DNA of 64,000 nt from Candidatus Bathyarchaeia archaeon (GTDB lineage Archaea; Thermoproteota; Bathyarchaeia; Bathyarchaeales; Bathycorpusculaceae), in assembly GCA_041447175.1 (NCBI GenBank), contig CP166960.1, forward strand, positions 2,558,519-2,622,518, written 5' to 3'. Positions 52,295 through 60,253 of the stretch are shown piece by piece. A program made the translations under genes and the position numbers. The first letter of the stretch is position 1. Every line of letters begins with the position of its first letter. Under the pieces are notes generated by a model. The model was not told the origin of the DNA. It saw nothing but the letters and a program-made list of their open reading frames with translations, and made no database searches.

Positions 52295-52864
52295 CTAAAG
52301 GGGTCCTCTGTACTTGGTTGTGGTTGGGCAACCTACACATTTTTCTTTTACGTAGCGGACGCAGGGGTTGCAGTCCACTTTGCAAGGCGAGAGTTTTCTC
52401 TCTTTGTGCGCCATGTTCTCGCGGATTTGTAGAAACGGCGAGAAATAGATGTCACTTATGGGGTAGAATTCTGAACGGCGGATTCCTTTGCTGCATCGCA
52501 GCGAACATTTCTCCATCGATATGCTTTCGAGGGTTTCAGGAGTTTCCGCTACGACCACCGCGATGAGGTTGAAGCCGCCGACGGTTTTGAATATCTGGAT
52601 TACTCGGGGGCATTCTTCGAATCGGTCAAGCAGGTTCTGCATGGCTTCGGCGCTTTCCATTTCAAGCATGACGATTGCGGGGTGAAGCTTGAGGGCGCTG
52701 GGGTTGATGAGGGCTGAAACTTTGATGGTGCCGTTTTTGAATAGGCGTTCGACCCGTTTTTTGGTGCCCATGCTGGTGAACCCGATGGTTTTGGAGAGTT
52801 CTTCTAGGGTTGCTCTGCCGTTTTCTTGAAGGTGTGCTACTATTTTTTTGTCGATTGCATCCAA
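52295..52864 (-). CDS. Lrp/AsnC-type regulator with a Cys-rich C-terminal tail
   Basis: A 189-residue protein: winged HTH (DAIDKKIVAHLQENGRATLEELSK, MGTKKRVERLFKNGTIK), then an Lrp ligand-binding-like domain (PAIVMLEMESAEAM, GGFNLIAVVVAETPETL). Unlike normal Lrp proteins it ends with a Cys-rich extension: C-x3-C in MEKCSLRC and CKVDCNPC...CVGC, seven Cys in total, fit for an Fe-S cluster or zinc. TTG start at 52864. Its own promoter carries the paired palindromes shared with two Fe-S gene promoters, so it is the best candidate for their regulator. Confidence 0.8.
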   Translation of the reverse strand: MDAIDKKIVAHLQENGRATLEELSKTIGFTSMGTKKRVERLFKNGTIKVSALINPSALKLHPAIVMLEMESAEAMQNLLDRFEECPRVIQIFKTVGGFNLIAVVVAETPETLESISMEKCSLRCSKGIRRSEFYPISDIYFSPFLQIRENMAHKERKLSPCKVDCNPCVRYVKEKCVGCPTTTKYRGPL

Positions 52865-52875
52865 CCTGCTTCACC

Positions 52876-52921
52876 GTTTATTTTATCAACATAAATTATT
52901 AATAAAGTTTATCTGCTAAAC
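52876..52921 (-). promoter_or_regulatory. Paired palindromic operators (site A) in the Lrp-type gene promoter
   Basis: GTTTA-TTTTA-TCAAC (52876-52890, one mismatch) and GTTTA-TCTGC-TAAAC (52907-52921, perfect) flank the AT-rich TATA region ATAAATTATTAATAAA. The two copies start 31 bp apart, exactly as at sites B and C. The first copy ends 12 nt before the TTG start, so binding there would repress. Confidence 0.65.
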
Positions 52922-53057
52922 TCCTTCTACAGGGGGCGGATGGTTTTCTTGTAAAAACAGCCTAACAACACAAGAACCAAAAACAAAGTCACCCCTCAGC
53001 CGCCCAAACATCCAGTCTCAAAACAGAAAACCTCAATTCAAGCCCAATAATGCCGTT

Positions 53058-53492
53058 TTATTTCACTATTAGCACAGGGCAGTTGGCTTCGTCGGCGACT
53101 GAAGCACTAACGCTCCCCAGACCATACCCTCTGTGACCTAACCCCCGGCTCCCCATCACAATGAGGTCAAAACATCCATTTTTTGCCTCTTCCAAAATTT
53201 TCTGGTCGGGGTCCCCTTTCTCAAGTATAGTTGATATCTTCACGTTTTTTAGCTTCCCTTTTTTCTCAGCGTTGCAAAGAGTCTCTCTAAAAATGTCTTC
53301 TAATTGCAGGTTGGCGTTAACCATTGCCTCTGTCTTCACCACATTAAACGAGTGTGCAGGTAGGAAAACAGGTGGAACGACAGTTAACAGGTGAATTTCT
53401 GCTGAGTAATGTTGTGCTAAGTCAAGAGCAAAGTTTAACGCGTGTTCCGCAGGTTCAGATCCGTCTGTTGCCAAAAGAATTTTTCGGATCAA
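53058..53492 (-). CDS. Universal stress protein (UspA family)
   Basis: A 144-residue UspA domain with the ATP-binding pattern G-x2-G-x9-G-S (MGSRGLGHRGYGLGSVS) and KILLATDGSEPAEHALNFA at the start. Likely nucleotide-binding stress protein. It sits next to redox genes but on its own promoter. Confidence 0.93.
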   Translation of the reverse strand: MIRKILLATDGSEPAEHALNFALDLAQHYSAEIHLLTVVPPVFLPAHSFNVVKTEAMVNANLQLEDIFRETLCNAEKKGKLKNVKISTILEKGDPDQKILEEAKNGCFDLIVMGSRGLGHRGYGLGSVSASVADEANCPVLIVK

Positions 53493-53656
53493 ACTTAACC
53501 CATTAGAAACAAGGGGTTTGCAAAGATTTAGCTCTTCAGGTTCTCATATTTCTGGTGCGCCGCAAAGTTTGTTGGCGCACTGAGTGAGGCGTAAACAATT
53601 TTATTGCGTTCGCCCATATAATACATGCGTTCTAAGCGCGTGAGGAGTTGCTCTTC

Positions 53657-54028
53657 TTGGCTACGGGTTGTACTGAAACCAAAGACCCCCTGCGTGTTGT
53701 ACCAAACAATGAGGGCTTCCATTTTTACACCGCCATAGGGCATCCTTGCGGAATATCCTGCACCAGTTTAGGCGAGTTCGCAAATGCTTTGCAATATTTA
53801 TGTTCGGAAGCCATAATTTTCCATTTCACCCGCGGCGATTTCCAAAAGTGGATACACGAAGTAATCGGTGACGAGGAACTGGCTCGGCGATTGGATGAGA
53901 TAAGGCTTTGTTCGCGTCAGTTGGAGGCAGACTGCTGCCGAAAGGAGCTTGTGGAGACAATACGGATTCGGATTCTCCAGTTGGAAGTGGACCGTGGTCC
54001 ACCTTGTTTTGGGGCAGAAACAAAATAA
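53657..54028 (+). CDS. DUF5752 family protein
   Basis: About 123 residues: FHFYTAIGHPCGISCTSLGEFANALQ-type block, then EAIIFHFTRGDFQKWIHEVIGD. This matches the archaeal DUF5752 pattern (FHF-RGDFEKWI). It has six Cys. TTG 53657 is preferred since GAGGAG lies 9 nt upstream; TTG 53648 overlaps that site. Function unknown. In other archaea the family occurs near trehalose or stress genes; no such partner here. Confidence 0.65.
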   Translation: MATGCTETKDPLRVVPNNEGFHFYTAIGHPCGISCTSLGEFANALQYLCSEAIIFHFTRGDFQKWIHEVIGDEELARRLDEIRLCSRQLEADCCRKELVETIRIRILQLEVDRGPPCFGAETK

Positions 54029-54204
54029 CAACTTGCACGCCTCCGAGTTTTGGGGCGCCTTTGATGTTGCTCAACAAAACGGGGAAAGGAATCTGGTTTT
54101 TTTGATTTTGGGCTGCATTTATCATGGCTTTACTTGTTGGCGTAGCGAAAAATCAATATTAGCGGGTTATCTTTGATGTCCCTTCAAGTTTGCGGTTGAG
54201 TGCG

Positions 54205-54897
54205 ATGGTCTGCAAGTTGTTCATTTTCAGGCATGCCGAAACATTAGACAACAGTCATGGTGTGTTCTCGGGCTGGCGTGATTCAAACCTCACTCCCAAA
54301 GGAGTTGGGCAAGCGCAAGAAATCGCTAAACAACTAAACCCCTACCCAATTGATTATGCTTTTACTTCTCATTTGATGCGCGCCCGAAAAACCCTTGAAA
54401 TTGTCCTTGAAGGGCGGGCTTCTACTTCCGTCTTTGTTGATGACAGGCTTATTGAGCGCTGTTACGGTTTGTTTCAGGGAAAAGATAAATGGCAAATGGA
54501 GCGTGATGACCCTGAATGGTATGCTAAGATTCATCGGGGTTATAGCTTTGTTCCGCCGGGTGGTGAAAGTTTGGAAATGGTGGAACGAAGGGTTACTTCT
54601 TTTTTGGAGCAGCTTCGAGAGTGGCTTAAGGTTAACCCGGGTAACGTGGCGATTTCTTGCCATAATAATTCTATTCGTCCTCTTAGGCGAGTTTTTGATA
54701 ATTTGAGTGTTGCCCAGATGTGTAGTCTTGAGAGTTCGCAGGACTGTGCCCTTGTTTATGAGGTTGAAGGCGGAGATTTTGCGGTTCGGGGTATGGGTGA
54801 GGCGGTTGGCAAGCCTTCTTGGAAGGGGGTTTTGGTGCCTGAAGCGGTTGAGTTGGCTTGGGATGTTTTGAATCCATTGCGTGTCTATTATAAGTAG
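54205..54897 (+). CDS. Histidine phosphatase family protein (phosphoglycerate mutase-like)
   Basis: A 230-residue protein with the phosphohistidine motif FRHAET, SGWRDSNLTPKG, ERCYGLFQGKDK, GGESLEMVERR and the second His in SCHNNSIRPL. It is either a cofactor-dependent phosphoglycerate mutase or a broader phosphatase; the WRDSxLTxxG and GGES motifs favour the mutase-like group. ATG 54205 follows a weak GGTTGAG site. Confidence 0.85.
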   Translation: MVCKLFIFRHAETLDNSHGVFSGWRDSNLTPKGVGQAQEIAKQLNPYPIDYAFTSHLMRARKTLEIVLEGRASTSVFVDDRLIERCYGLFQGKDKWQMERDDPEWYAKIHRGYSFVPPGGESLEMVERRVTSFLEQLREWLKVNPGNVAISCHNNSIRPLRRVFDNLSVAQMCSLESSQDCALVYEVEGGDFAVRGMGEAVGKPSWKGVLVPEAVELAWDVLNPLRVYYK

Positions 54898-54915
54898 GCT
54901 GCCAAACGGTAGTTT

Positions 54916-54961
54916 GTTTATTATGTAAACATAAAGTATTAATATGGTTTATCTATTAAAC
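54916..54961 (+). promoter_or_regulatory. Paired palindromic operators (site B) in the Mrp operon promoter
   Basis: GTTTA-TTATG-TAAAC (54916-54930) and GTTTA-TCTAT-TAAAC (54947-54961), both perfect, start 31 bp apart and flank the TATA-like AAAGTATTAATAT. The gene starts 24 nt further on. Same arrangement as sites A and C. Confidence 0.7.
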
Positions 54962-54984
54962 TGCCGCTGGGAACGGTGAAAAAA

Positions 54985-55899
54985 ATGGTCAACCCACCAC
55001 AAACCAACGCATCCCAAGACTGCAGTGGAACATGCGACTCCTGCTCCACCTCCGACGGATGCAACGACCAAAAGAAACAACAATACGAACTAAACCTCAA
55101 ACTAACCAAAATCAAGCATAAAATTGCCGTCATGAGCGGCAAAGGCGGCGTAGGCAAAAGCACAGTAACTGCGAACCTTGCTGCGGCGTTTGCCCTGAAC
55201 GGTCACAAAGGAAAAGTTGGCGTACTGGACGCAGATATCCACGGTCCATGTATCCCCAAAATGCTTGGTCTGAAAGGAAACGTCCTGAAGGGTGGAGCCG
55301 ACGGCAAAATCGTGCCCGTAAGCGGCAGCCTCGGCGTGAAAGTGGCTTCAGTGGACTTTCTGCTCCCCAACGATGATGCCCCTGTCATCTGGCGTGGCCC
55401 ATTAAAAATGCAGCTTATCCGCCAGTTCCTTTCCGACATTGCATGGGGCGAGCTTGATTACTTGTTTATTGATTTGCCTCCGGGCACAGGTGACGAACCA
55501 CTAAGCGTTGTGCAGTTAATTCCTGACTTGGATGGTGTTGTGATTGTGACTATGCCCTCCGAGGTTTCCGAAGCAGTTGTCAAAAAATCCGTTTCATTTG
55601 CCAAACAAGCAAACCTCCCCATAATTGGCATCGTGGAAAACATGAGCGGCTTTGTTTGTCCTGACTGTGGAGCTAAAATTGACATATTCAAAACTGGCGC
55701 TGGACAGCGAATCGCCCGCGACCCCTCAGTGCCGTTCTTAGGCAGCATACCCCTTGACCCCCAGATATGCATGGACTCTGACAGCGGCGAATCATTCCTT
55801 AAAAATTCCTCCTCCGCGTCGGCAACGGTGTTCAAAGAAATTGTCCACAAACTCGAACAGTTCACCGAAAACAACAAACCCCGAGGCGCACAGCAATGA
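54985..55899 (+). CDS. Mrp/NBP35 family Fe-S cluster carrier ATPase
   Basis: A 304-residue P-loop protein: N-terminal Cys cluster (CSGTCDSCSTSDGC), deviant Walker A GKGGVGKST, DADIHGPCIPKMLG, DLPPGTGDEPLSV, and a C-terminal CPDCG. It carries and transfers [4Fe-4S] clusters. ATG 54985 is 5 nt after GGTGA. First gene of an operon with a NifX-like protein and probably the two ferredoxin-MinD ATPases. Confidence 0.93.
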   Translation: MVNPPQTNASQDCSGTCDSCSTSDGCNDQKKQQYELNLKLTKIKHKIAVMSGKGGVGKSTVTANLAAAFALNGHKGKVGVLDADIHGPCIPKMLGLKGNVLKGGADGKIVPVSGSLGVKVASVDFLLPNDDAPVIWRGPLKMQLIRQFLSDIAWGELDYLFIDLPPGTGDEPLSVVQLIPDLDGVVIVTMPSEVSEAVVKKSVSFAKQANLPIIGIVENMSGFVCPDCGAKIDIFKTGAGQRIARDPSVPFLGSIPLDPQICMDSDSGESFLKNSSSASATVFKEIVHKLEQFTENNKPRGAQQ

Positions 55900-56267
55900 A
55901 GGTCTGTGTCTCCGCAGTCTCCGACAGCTTAGATGCACAACTGGACCCCCGTTTCGGCAGATGCGCCTACTTCATAATCCTTGACGCCGAAACCTCACAG
56001 TTTGAAGCCGTCCCCAACGTCTCCCAAGGGGCTTCAGGCGGCGCAGGAATTCAAGCCTCTCAAACAATCGCAAACAAAGGCGCAAAGGTTCTAATCACAG
56101 GCAATGTTGGTCCAAACGCTTTTGAGGCTTTATCCGCCGCGGGCATACAAATCATAACGGGCGCCTCGGGAACCGTTCGTGAGGTTGTGGAGCAGTTCAA
56201 GAAGGGCGAATTCAAGACCACCGATGCACCCACCGTCGGCGAGTTTTCAGGCAAAACCCCCAACTAA
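55896..56267 (+). CDS. NifX/NifB-associated dinitrogenase iron-molybdenum cofactor-like protein
   Basis: A 123-residue protein of the Nitro_FeMo-Co family: CVSAVSDSLDAQLDPRFGRCAYFIIL, GGAGIQASQTIANKGAKVLI, GNVGPNAFEAL. In non-diazotrophs the family binds Fe-S or Fe-Mo clusters of unknown role and often sits by Mrp and MinD ATPases, as here. ATG overlaps the Mrp stop (ATGA). Confidence 0.9.
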   Translation: MKVCVSAVSDSLDAQLDPRFGRCAYFIILDAETSQFEAVPNVSQGASGGAGIQASQTIANKGAKVLITGNVGPNAFEALSAAGIQIITGASGTVREVVEQFKKGEFKTTDAPTVGEFSGKTPN

Positions 56268-56273
56268 ACCCAA

Positions 56274-56304
56274 GCATGCGAAGGGGCATTTGCCCTTTGC
56301 GTGC
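56274..56304 (+). other. Long imperfect stem-loop between the NifX-like and ferredoxin-MinD genes
   Basis: GCATGCGAAGGGGCA, loop TT, TGCCCTTTGCGTGC form a stem of about 13 pairs with a few mismatches. No T-run follows, so it is less likely a terminator than a processing or attenuation site between operon halves. Confidence 0.4.
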
Positions 56305-56339
56305 CGTTTAAGCGTCTGATGTAATTGCGAGGTAACTGT

Positions 56340-57176
56340 ATGATTGTAACTGTAGCAAGCGGAAAAGGTGGAACAGGCAAAACCTCTGTAGCCGTGAACA
56401 TGGCTCTTTCATTGGAGAACGTTCAGCTTTTAGACTGCGATGTTGAGGAACCCAACGCTTATCTGTTTCTGGATGCGGATTTGCAGCACACCGAACCCGT
56501 TTACACTTCTATCCCGCTTGTGGACCAGCAAAAATGCGTTTACTGCGGCGAATGCTCCCGTGCCTGCCAATTTAACGCCTTGTTTGTTGCCCCTCAGAAA
56601 CTTCTTGTTTTTCCCGAATTATGCCACAGCTGCGGCGGATGCGCCATGGTTTGTCCGCAAGCGGCGATTTCTTGGGAAAAACACCGCATAGGCGCAGTTA
56701 AAGTTGGGTTTGCGGATGATTTGCAGCTTGTTTATGGGGAATTAGAGGTTGGCAAGCCACTGGCAGTTCCGATAATCAAAGCCGTTAAAAACAAAATGGT
56801 GGCTAGCAAAAACGTGATTCTGGACTCTCCGCCAGGAGCATCTTGTCCTTTTGTGGAGACGGTGCGGGGAAGTGACTTTTGCGTTCTTGTCACGGAACCA
56901 ACCCCGTTTGGTTTACATGACCTCAAAATCGCCGTCCAAGCCCTTGAGAAACTCAAGGTTCCGTTAGGTGTAGTGGTTAACCGCGCGGGGATAGGCGACC
57001 GCCAAGTCTACGATTACTGCCAAACCCAAAACATCCCCCTACTCCTAGAGATCCCCTACCAAAGACGCATCGCCGAACTATACTCCAAAGGCATCCCCTT
57101 CAGCACAGAGATGCCCGAATGGAGGGAAAAATTCCAAACTCTTTTCAGCAAAATTGAGGAGTTGACTAAAAAATGA
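56340..57176 (+). CDS. MinD-type ATPase with inserted two-cluster ferredoxin domain (copy 1)
   Basis: A 278-residue P-loop ATPase: GKGGTGKTS at the start, ferredoxin insert with CVYCGECSRACQFNA and CHSCGGCAMVCPQAA (two [4Fe-4S]) at about 60-115, then DSPPGASCPFVETV and TEPTPFGLHDL. This fused family occurs in anaerobes, often in pairs as here. It may couple ATP hydrolysis to cluster or electron transfer; known from ORP-complex-like gene sets. ATG 56340 has GAGGT 7 nt upstream. Confidence 0.93.
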   Translation: MIVTVASGKGGTGKTSVAVNMALSLENVQLLDCDVEEPNAYLFLDADLQHTEPVYTSIPLVDQQKCVYCGECSRACQFNALFVAPQKLLVFPELCHSCGGCAMVCPQAAISWEKHRIGAVKVGFADDLQLVYGELEVGKPLAVPIIKAVKNKMVASKNVILDSPPGASCPFVETVRGSDFCVLVTEPTPFGLHDLKIAVQALEKLKVPLGVVVNRAGIGDRQVYDYCQTQNIPLLLEIPYQRRIAELYSKGIPFSTEMPEWREKFQTLFSKIEELTKK

Positions 57177-58033
57177 AGCAGCTGACAATTTTAAGCGGCA
57201 AAGGCGGCACCGGAAAAACAAGCATAACCGCCTCGTTAGCGGTTCTGGCAAAAAAAGCAGTTGTCGCCGACTGCGATGTGGACGCACCCGACCTTCACAT
57301 GCTTCTGCAACCTGAGGTTTTGGAGAAACGCGAGTTTTCCGCCTCAAAAGTTGCCGCCATCGACAAAACAAAATGTACCCAATGCGGTTTGTGCAAAGAA
57401 AACTGCGCTTTCGACGCCATAAGTGACGATTTGACTGTTGAGGCTGCCACTTGTGAAGGCTGCGGCGTATGCAAACTGGTCTGCCCCTCAGAAGCAGTCA
57501 CCTTGGTCACTCGCGTTTCAGGAGAAACTTATCTCTCAAAAACCGCCTACGGCTTCATGTCTCACGCTCAACTCTACCCTGGTGAGGCAAACTCGGGTAA
57601 GCTTGTCACGTTGGTTCGGCAGAATGCTAAAATCTTGGCGGGCAAAGAGCATCTGGACTTAATTCTCATTGACGGCTCTCCGGGCATTGGTTGCCCAGTT
57701 ATCGCTTCCATCACAGGCGCCGACGCTGCATTGGTTGTTACCGAACCCACCCTCTCGGGGATTCATGACCTCGAACGGGTGCTCAAACTGCTAGACCACT
57801 TTCATGTTGCATCCTTTGTCTGCATAAACATGTACGACATAAATACGGCTAACACAAACAAGCTTTTGGACTTCTGCAAAGCAAACAGCGCTGAGGTTGT
57901 GGGTATTCTTCCTTACGCACCGGAAGTGACCCAAGCAATGATTAAAGGCAAAACCGTGGTTGAATACGCCCCTGAAAGTGGAATCGCCCAAGAAATCAGC
58001 TCTATGTGGAGCAAAATTTCCGCCTCCCTTTGA
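57173..58033 (+). CDS. MinD-type ATPase with inserted two-cluster ferredoxin domain (copy 2)
   Basis: A 286-residue paralogue: GKGGTGKTS, CTQCGLCKENCAFDA, CEGCGVCKLVCPSEA, DGSPGIGCPVIASI, TEPTLSGIHDLERV. It overlaps copy 1 by 4 bp, so the two are made together and probably form a heterodimer. Confidence 0.93.
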   Translation: MKQLTILSGKGGTGKTSITASLAVLAKKAVVADCDVDAPDLHMLLQPEVLEKREFSASKVAAIDKTKCTQCGLCKENCAFDAISDDLTVEAATCEGCGVCKLVCPSEAVTLVTRVSGETYLSKTAYGFMSHAQLYPGEANSGKLVTLVRQNAKILAGKEHLDLILIDGSPGIGCPVIASITGADAALVVTEPTLSGIHDLERVLKLLDHFHVASFVCINMYDINTANTNKLLDFCKANSAEVVGILPYAPEVTQAMIKGKTVVEYAPESGIAQEISSMWSKISASL

Positions 58034-58133
58034 GGTATCGCGTGGATTTTGTGAGTTTGCCCTTGAAAATTTGGGTTGGATGGAAAAACCCTTTAAACCT
58101 GCGGAGCTAACTTTAAGTTACAATTAGGAGTCG

Positions 58134-58424
58134 ATGTGTTTGCTGTCAAAAATCCCCATAAACTTGGAAAAAATAGCCAAAGAAAACCTTGACAAAGAAA
58201 TTCTGCGAGCCGCAATAATCGCTGAACTCGATGCAATCAACCTCTACGAACAAATGGCTGCCTTAGCTCAAAATAACGACATTAAATTAATTCTGCTGGA
58301 CGTAGCCAAAGAGGAAAAAACCCACGTGGGCGAATTCCAAGCTCTGCTGTTAGCAAATGACGCCGAGCAAGTGAAGGAACTTGAAGCTGGCAAAGAAGAA
58401 GTCGAAGAAGAACTGAAAAAATAA
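58134..58424 (+). CDS. Small ferritin-like / rubrerythrin-like protein
   Basis: A 96-residue helical protein with iron ligands in the ferritin pattern: AIIAELDAINLYEQMA (Glu) and EEKTHVGEF (E-x2-H). At this length it has one pair of helices, as in encapsulated-ferritin-like proteins that dimerise to build the di-iron site. Ends in an acidic coil. No encapsulin gene nearby. AGGAG lies just before ATG. Confidence 0.78.
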   Translation: MCLLSKIPINLEKIAKENLDKEILRAAIIAELDAINLYEQMAALAQNNDIKLILLDVAKEEKTHVGEFQALLLANDAEQVKELEAGKEEVEEELKK

Positions 58425-58431
58425 GCAACAA

Positions 58432-58460
58432 AAAGCCTGCTGGCTTTCTTCTTTTCTTTA
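58432..58460 (+). terminator. Hairpin terminator after the ferritin-like gene
   Basis: AAAGCC (58432-58437), loop TGCT, GGCTTT (58442-58447), then a pyrimidine/T-rich run. Confidence 0.6.
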
Positions 58461-58510
58461 CTATCAGCCGCTTGAAAAAGCTGAAAAAAGATTTTTAAAA
58501 AAAGAGTTGG

Positions 58511-58732
58511 TTACTGGATTGCGTTTTCTCCAGTTTTGGAAAGCTTGTACTTGTCCCCTGCTTCCTCAACGAACCCTGCGTTTTTAAGTTCTCGAAGTCC
58601 GCTTCTAACGCGGAACAGGGGCTGACCGGTTTTGCCTGCCACTTCTTCAGGGGTTAGCTCGCCATCTTTTAGCGACTTCAGTGTAACCATGCCTGTTGAG
58701 GTGGGTTTTCCATCAGCGGAAATGCACGGCAT
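58511..58732 (-). CDS. Small winged-helix regulator co-transcribed with peroxiredoxin
   Basis: A 73-residue protein: LKSLKDGELTPEEVAGKTGQPLFRVRSGLRELKNAGFVEE forms a winged HTH, then DKYKLSKTGENAI. ATG 58732 is 5 nt after the peroxiredoxin stop; the longer frame is a shadow of that gene. One Cys near the N-terminus (MPCISADG) might sense oxidant, which is only a guess. Confidence 0.72.
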   Translation of the reverse strand: MPCISADGKPTSTGMVTLKSLKDGELTPEEVAGKTGQPLFRVRSGLRELKNAGFVEEAGDKYKLSKTGENAIQ

Positions 58733-58736
58733 GCGC

Positions 58737-59396
58737 TCAACTCTCAGGGAGTTTCTTTCTGCAGAGATACCAGTCTTTGCATTCGTAGCCTTCTTTGAGT
58801 CTCTCTTCGGCTCCTTCGATGGTGGCTGGTGGTGGAACAACAACTGGTTCGCCTGGCTTCCAGTTTGCGGGGGTGGCGACTTTGTATTTGTCAGTTGTTT
58901 GCAGGGCATCAATTATTCGGAGGATTTCTTGCATGTTTCTGCCTGTGGTCAGGGGGTAGTAGAGCATGGTGCGGATTTTGCTTTCAGGGTCTATGATGAA
59001 GACGCATCGGACGGTTTCGGTTTTGCTCTGCTCTGGGTGTATCATGCCGTAGGCTTTGGCGACTTCTTTGTTGAGGTCGGCGATTATGGGGAAGGGGATT
59101 TTGACGCCCATTTTTTCTTCGCAGTTTCTTATCCAGGCGATGTGTGACGACACGCTGTCAACACTTAAACCTAGAAGCTCTACGTTTCTTTTTTTGAGTT
59201 CTTCGTAAATTTCTGTGAACCCTATGAATTCGGTTGTGCACACGGGCGTGAAATCTGCGGGGTGCGAGAATAGGATGAGCCATGTTCCTTTGTAATCTGA
59301 GAGTCTGAGTGTTCCTTGTGTTGTCACTGCTTCAAAATCTGGTGCTTTTTGCCCCAACACGGGGAAAGTTGGTTCTTGTTTTTCAATTTCTGTCAT
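58737..59396 (-). CDS. Peroxiredoxin (AhpC/TSA, Prx6-like)
   Basis: A 219-residue thiol peroxidase: peroxidatic Cys in HPADFTPVCTTE, the Prx6-type C-terminal extension (RVxNWxPG-like ATPANWKPGEP) and a C-terminal CKDWYLC pair that could be resolving Cys. Removes peroxide in anaerobes. The promoter holds a perfect 19-bp palindrome. Confidence 0.94.
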   Translation of the reverse strand: MTEIEKQEPTFPVLGQKAPDFEAVTTQGTLRLSDYKGTWLILFSHPADFTPVCTTEFIGFTEIYEELKKRNVELLGLSVDSVSSHIAWIRNCEEKMGVKIPFPIIADLNKEVAKAYGMIHPEQSKTETVRCVFIIDPESKIRTMLYYPLTTGRNMQEILRIIDALQTTDKYKVATPANWKPGEPVVVPPPATIEGAEERLKEGYECKDWYLCRKKLPES

Positions 59397-59425
59397 TTGT
59401 TTTCACCTTAGTTTTCCTAAAAAGA

Positions 59426-59444
59426 ACAGTATGTGTTATACTGT
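59426..59444 (-). promoter_or_regulatory. Perfect inverted repeat in the peroxiredoxin promoter
   Basis: ACAGTAT-GTGTT-ATACTGT, 7-bp arms with a 5-nt spacer, lies between an AT-rich TATA-like stretch (59451-59466) and the start codon 30 nt away. The place suits a peroxide- or redox-responsive repressor; the wHTH gene of the same operon is a candidate. Confidence 0.6.
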
Positions 59445-59539
59445 GTGTTTCATAAAAATATTTTTGTTTTTGAGTTTAGGAACTAAACTCGCTGTTTTTG
59501 GGGTTTCATGTCGGTTTTTGATATAAAAAAAGTGTGGGT

Positions 59540-59809
59540 TTATTTGTTGAGTTCTTTTAGCCGCTCTTGGATTTGGTCGAGCCTTTCTTGCATGGCTTTG
59601 AGTTGCTCTTCGATGAGTATTTTTTGTTCCTTCAGTATGGCGACTTCGTTTTCGGGTAGGGTGGCTGAAGTGGCTGGTTGTGTTTGTGGTCCGTATAGGT
59701 ACCAGCAGGCGCCTCTGCCGTAGTTCCATCCGGGGCGTTGCCATGGTGGCAGGTTGCTGTATGGTCCGGCTCCTGGCCAGTTTCCGCGGTTTCTGTATCC
59801 CCAAGGCAT
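59540..59809 (-). CDS. DUF5320 family protein
   Basis: An 89-residue protein: Gly/Trp/Arg/Pro-rich N-terminus (PWGYRNRGNWPGAGP) followed by a coiled coil (EVAILKEQKILIEEQLKAMQERLDQIQERLKEL). This is the DUF5320 layout, commonly beside NifX-like and DUF134 genes in anaerobes, as here. AGGTG precedes the ATG. Function unknown. Confidence 0.85.
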   Translation of the reverse strand: MPWGYRNRGNWPGAGPYSNLPPWQRPGWNYGRGACWYLYGPQTQPATSATLPENEVAILKEQKILIEEQLKAMQERLDQIQERLKELNK

Positions 59810-59834
59810 GTGTTTTTCACCTCTTGATTAATTT

Positions 59835-59848
59835 TGTGCGTATGCACA
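59835..59848. promoter_or_regulatory. Palindrome between the divergent DUF5320 and DUF134 genes
   Basis: TGTGC-GTAT-GCACA, 5-bp arms. It lies 26 nt before the DUF5320 start. A separate TATA box for the plus-strand gene (AAATATATAAAA, about 59873-59884) is close by. Candidate operator. Confidence 0.45.
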
Positions 59849-59914
59849 TATTCAATTATGGGAATAAGCACAAAAATATATAAAAGTTGCGCCGCCAAAC
59901 AATACCTGATCACT

Positions 59915-60250
59915 ATGGGCTGGCGACATAGATGCAGGCGAGGGCAAAGAGGCCGTTTCCCAAAACCAATAACCGTACAACAACCCACAATAATCAGCTC
60001 ATTCACTCCCAATCCGCAAACAAACTCAGCCCCAATCTTCATTGAACCCGCCGAAATAGAAGCAATGCGGCTTGTAGATTTGGAAGGGCTCTCGCAGGAA
60101 GAAGCCGGCGAAATTGTGGGTGTCTCTAGGGGAACTATCTGGCGGCTGTTGCAGGAGGCGCGAAAAAAAACTGCCCAGGCTTTAACGGAAGGGCGGCCCT
60201 TGTTGGTTTCGGGTTCTTTGGATGCTTCTGAGGAGTCTAAGCCAAGTTAG
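59915..60250 (+). CDS. DUF134 / UPF0251 family DNA-binding protein
   Basis: A 111-residue protein: RCRRGQRGRFPKP at the start, EPAEIEAMRLVDLEGLSQEEAGEIVGVSRGTIWRLLQEARKKTAQAL is a sigma-like HTH. DUF134 proteins regulate or accompany NifX-type genes. ATG 59915 (MGWRHR) matches the family start; the longer frame reaches into the promoter. Confidence 0.9.
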   Translation: MGWRHRCRRGQRGRFPKPITVQQPTIISSFTPNPQTNSAPIFIEPAEIEAMRLVDLEGLSQEEAGEIVGVSRGTIWRLLQEARKKTAQALTEGRPLLVSGSLDASEESKPS

Positions 60251-60253
60251 GAT

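Noticed and set aside
53528-53743. Minus-strand open frame ending in a plausible-looking MYYMGERNKIVYASLSAP segment
   Set aside because: It overlaps the DUF5752 gene start on the other strand and has no ribosome binding site; a 32-residue peptide from 53626 cannot be excluded but is not supported.
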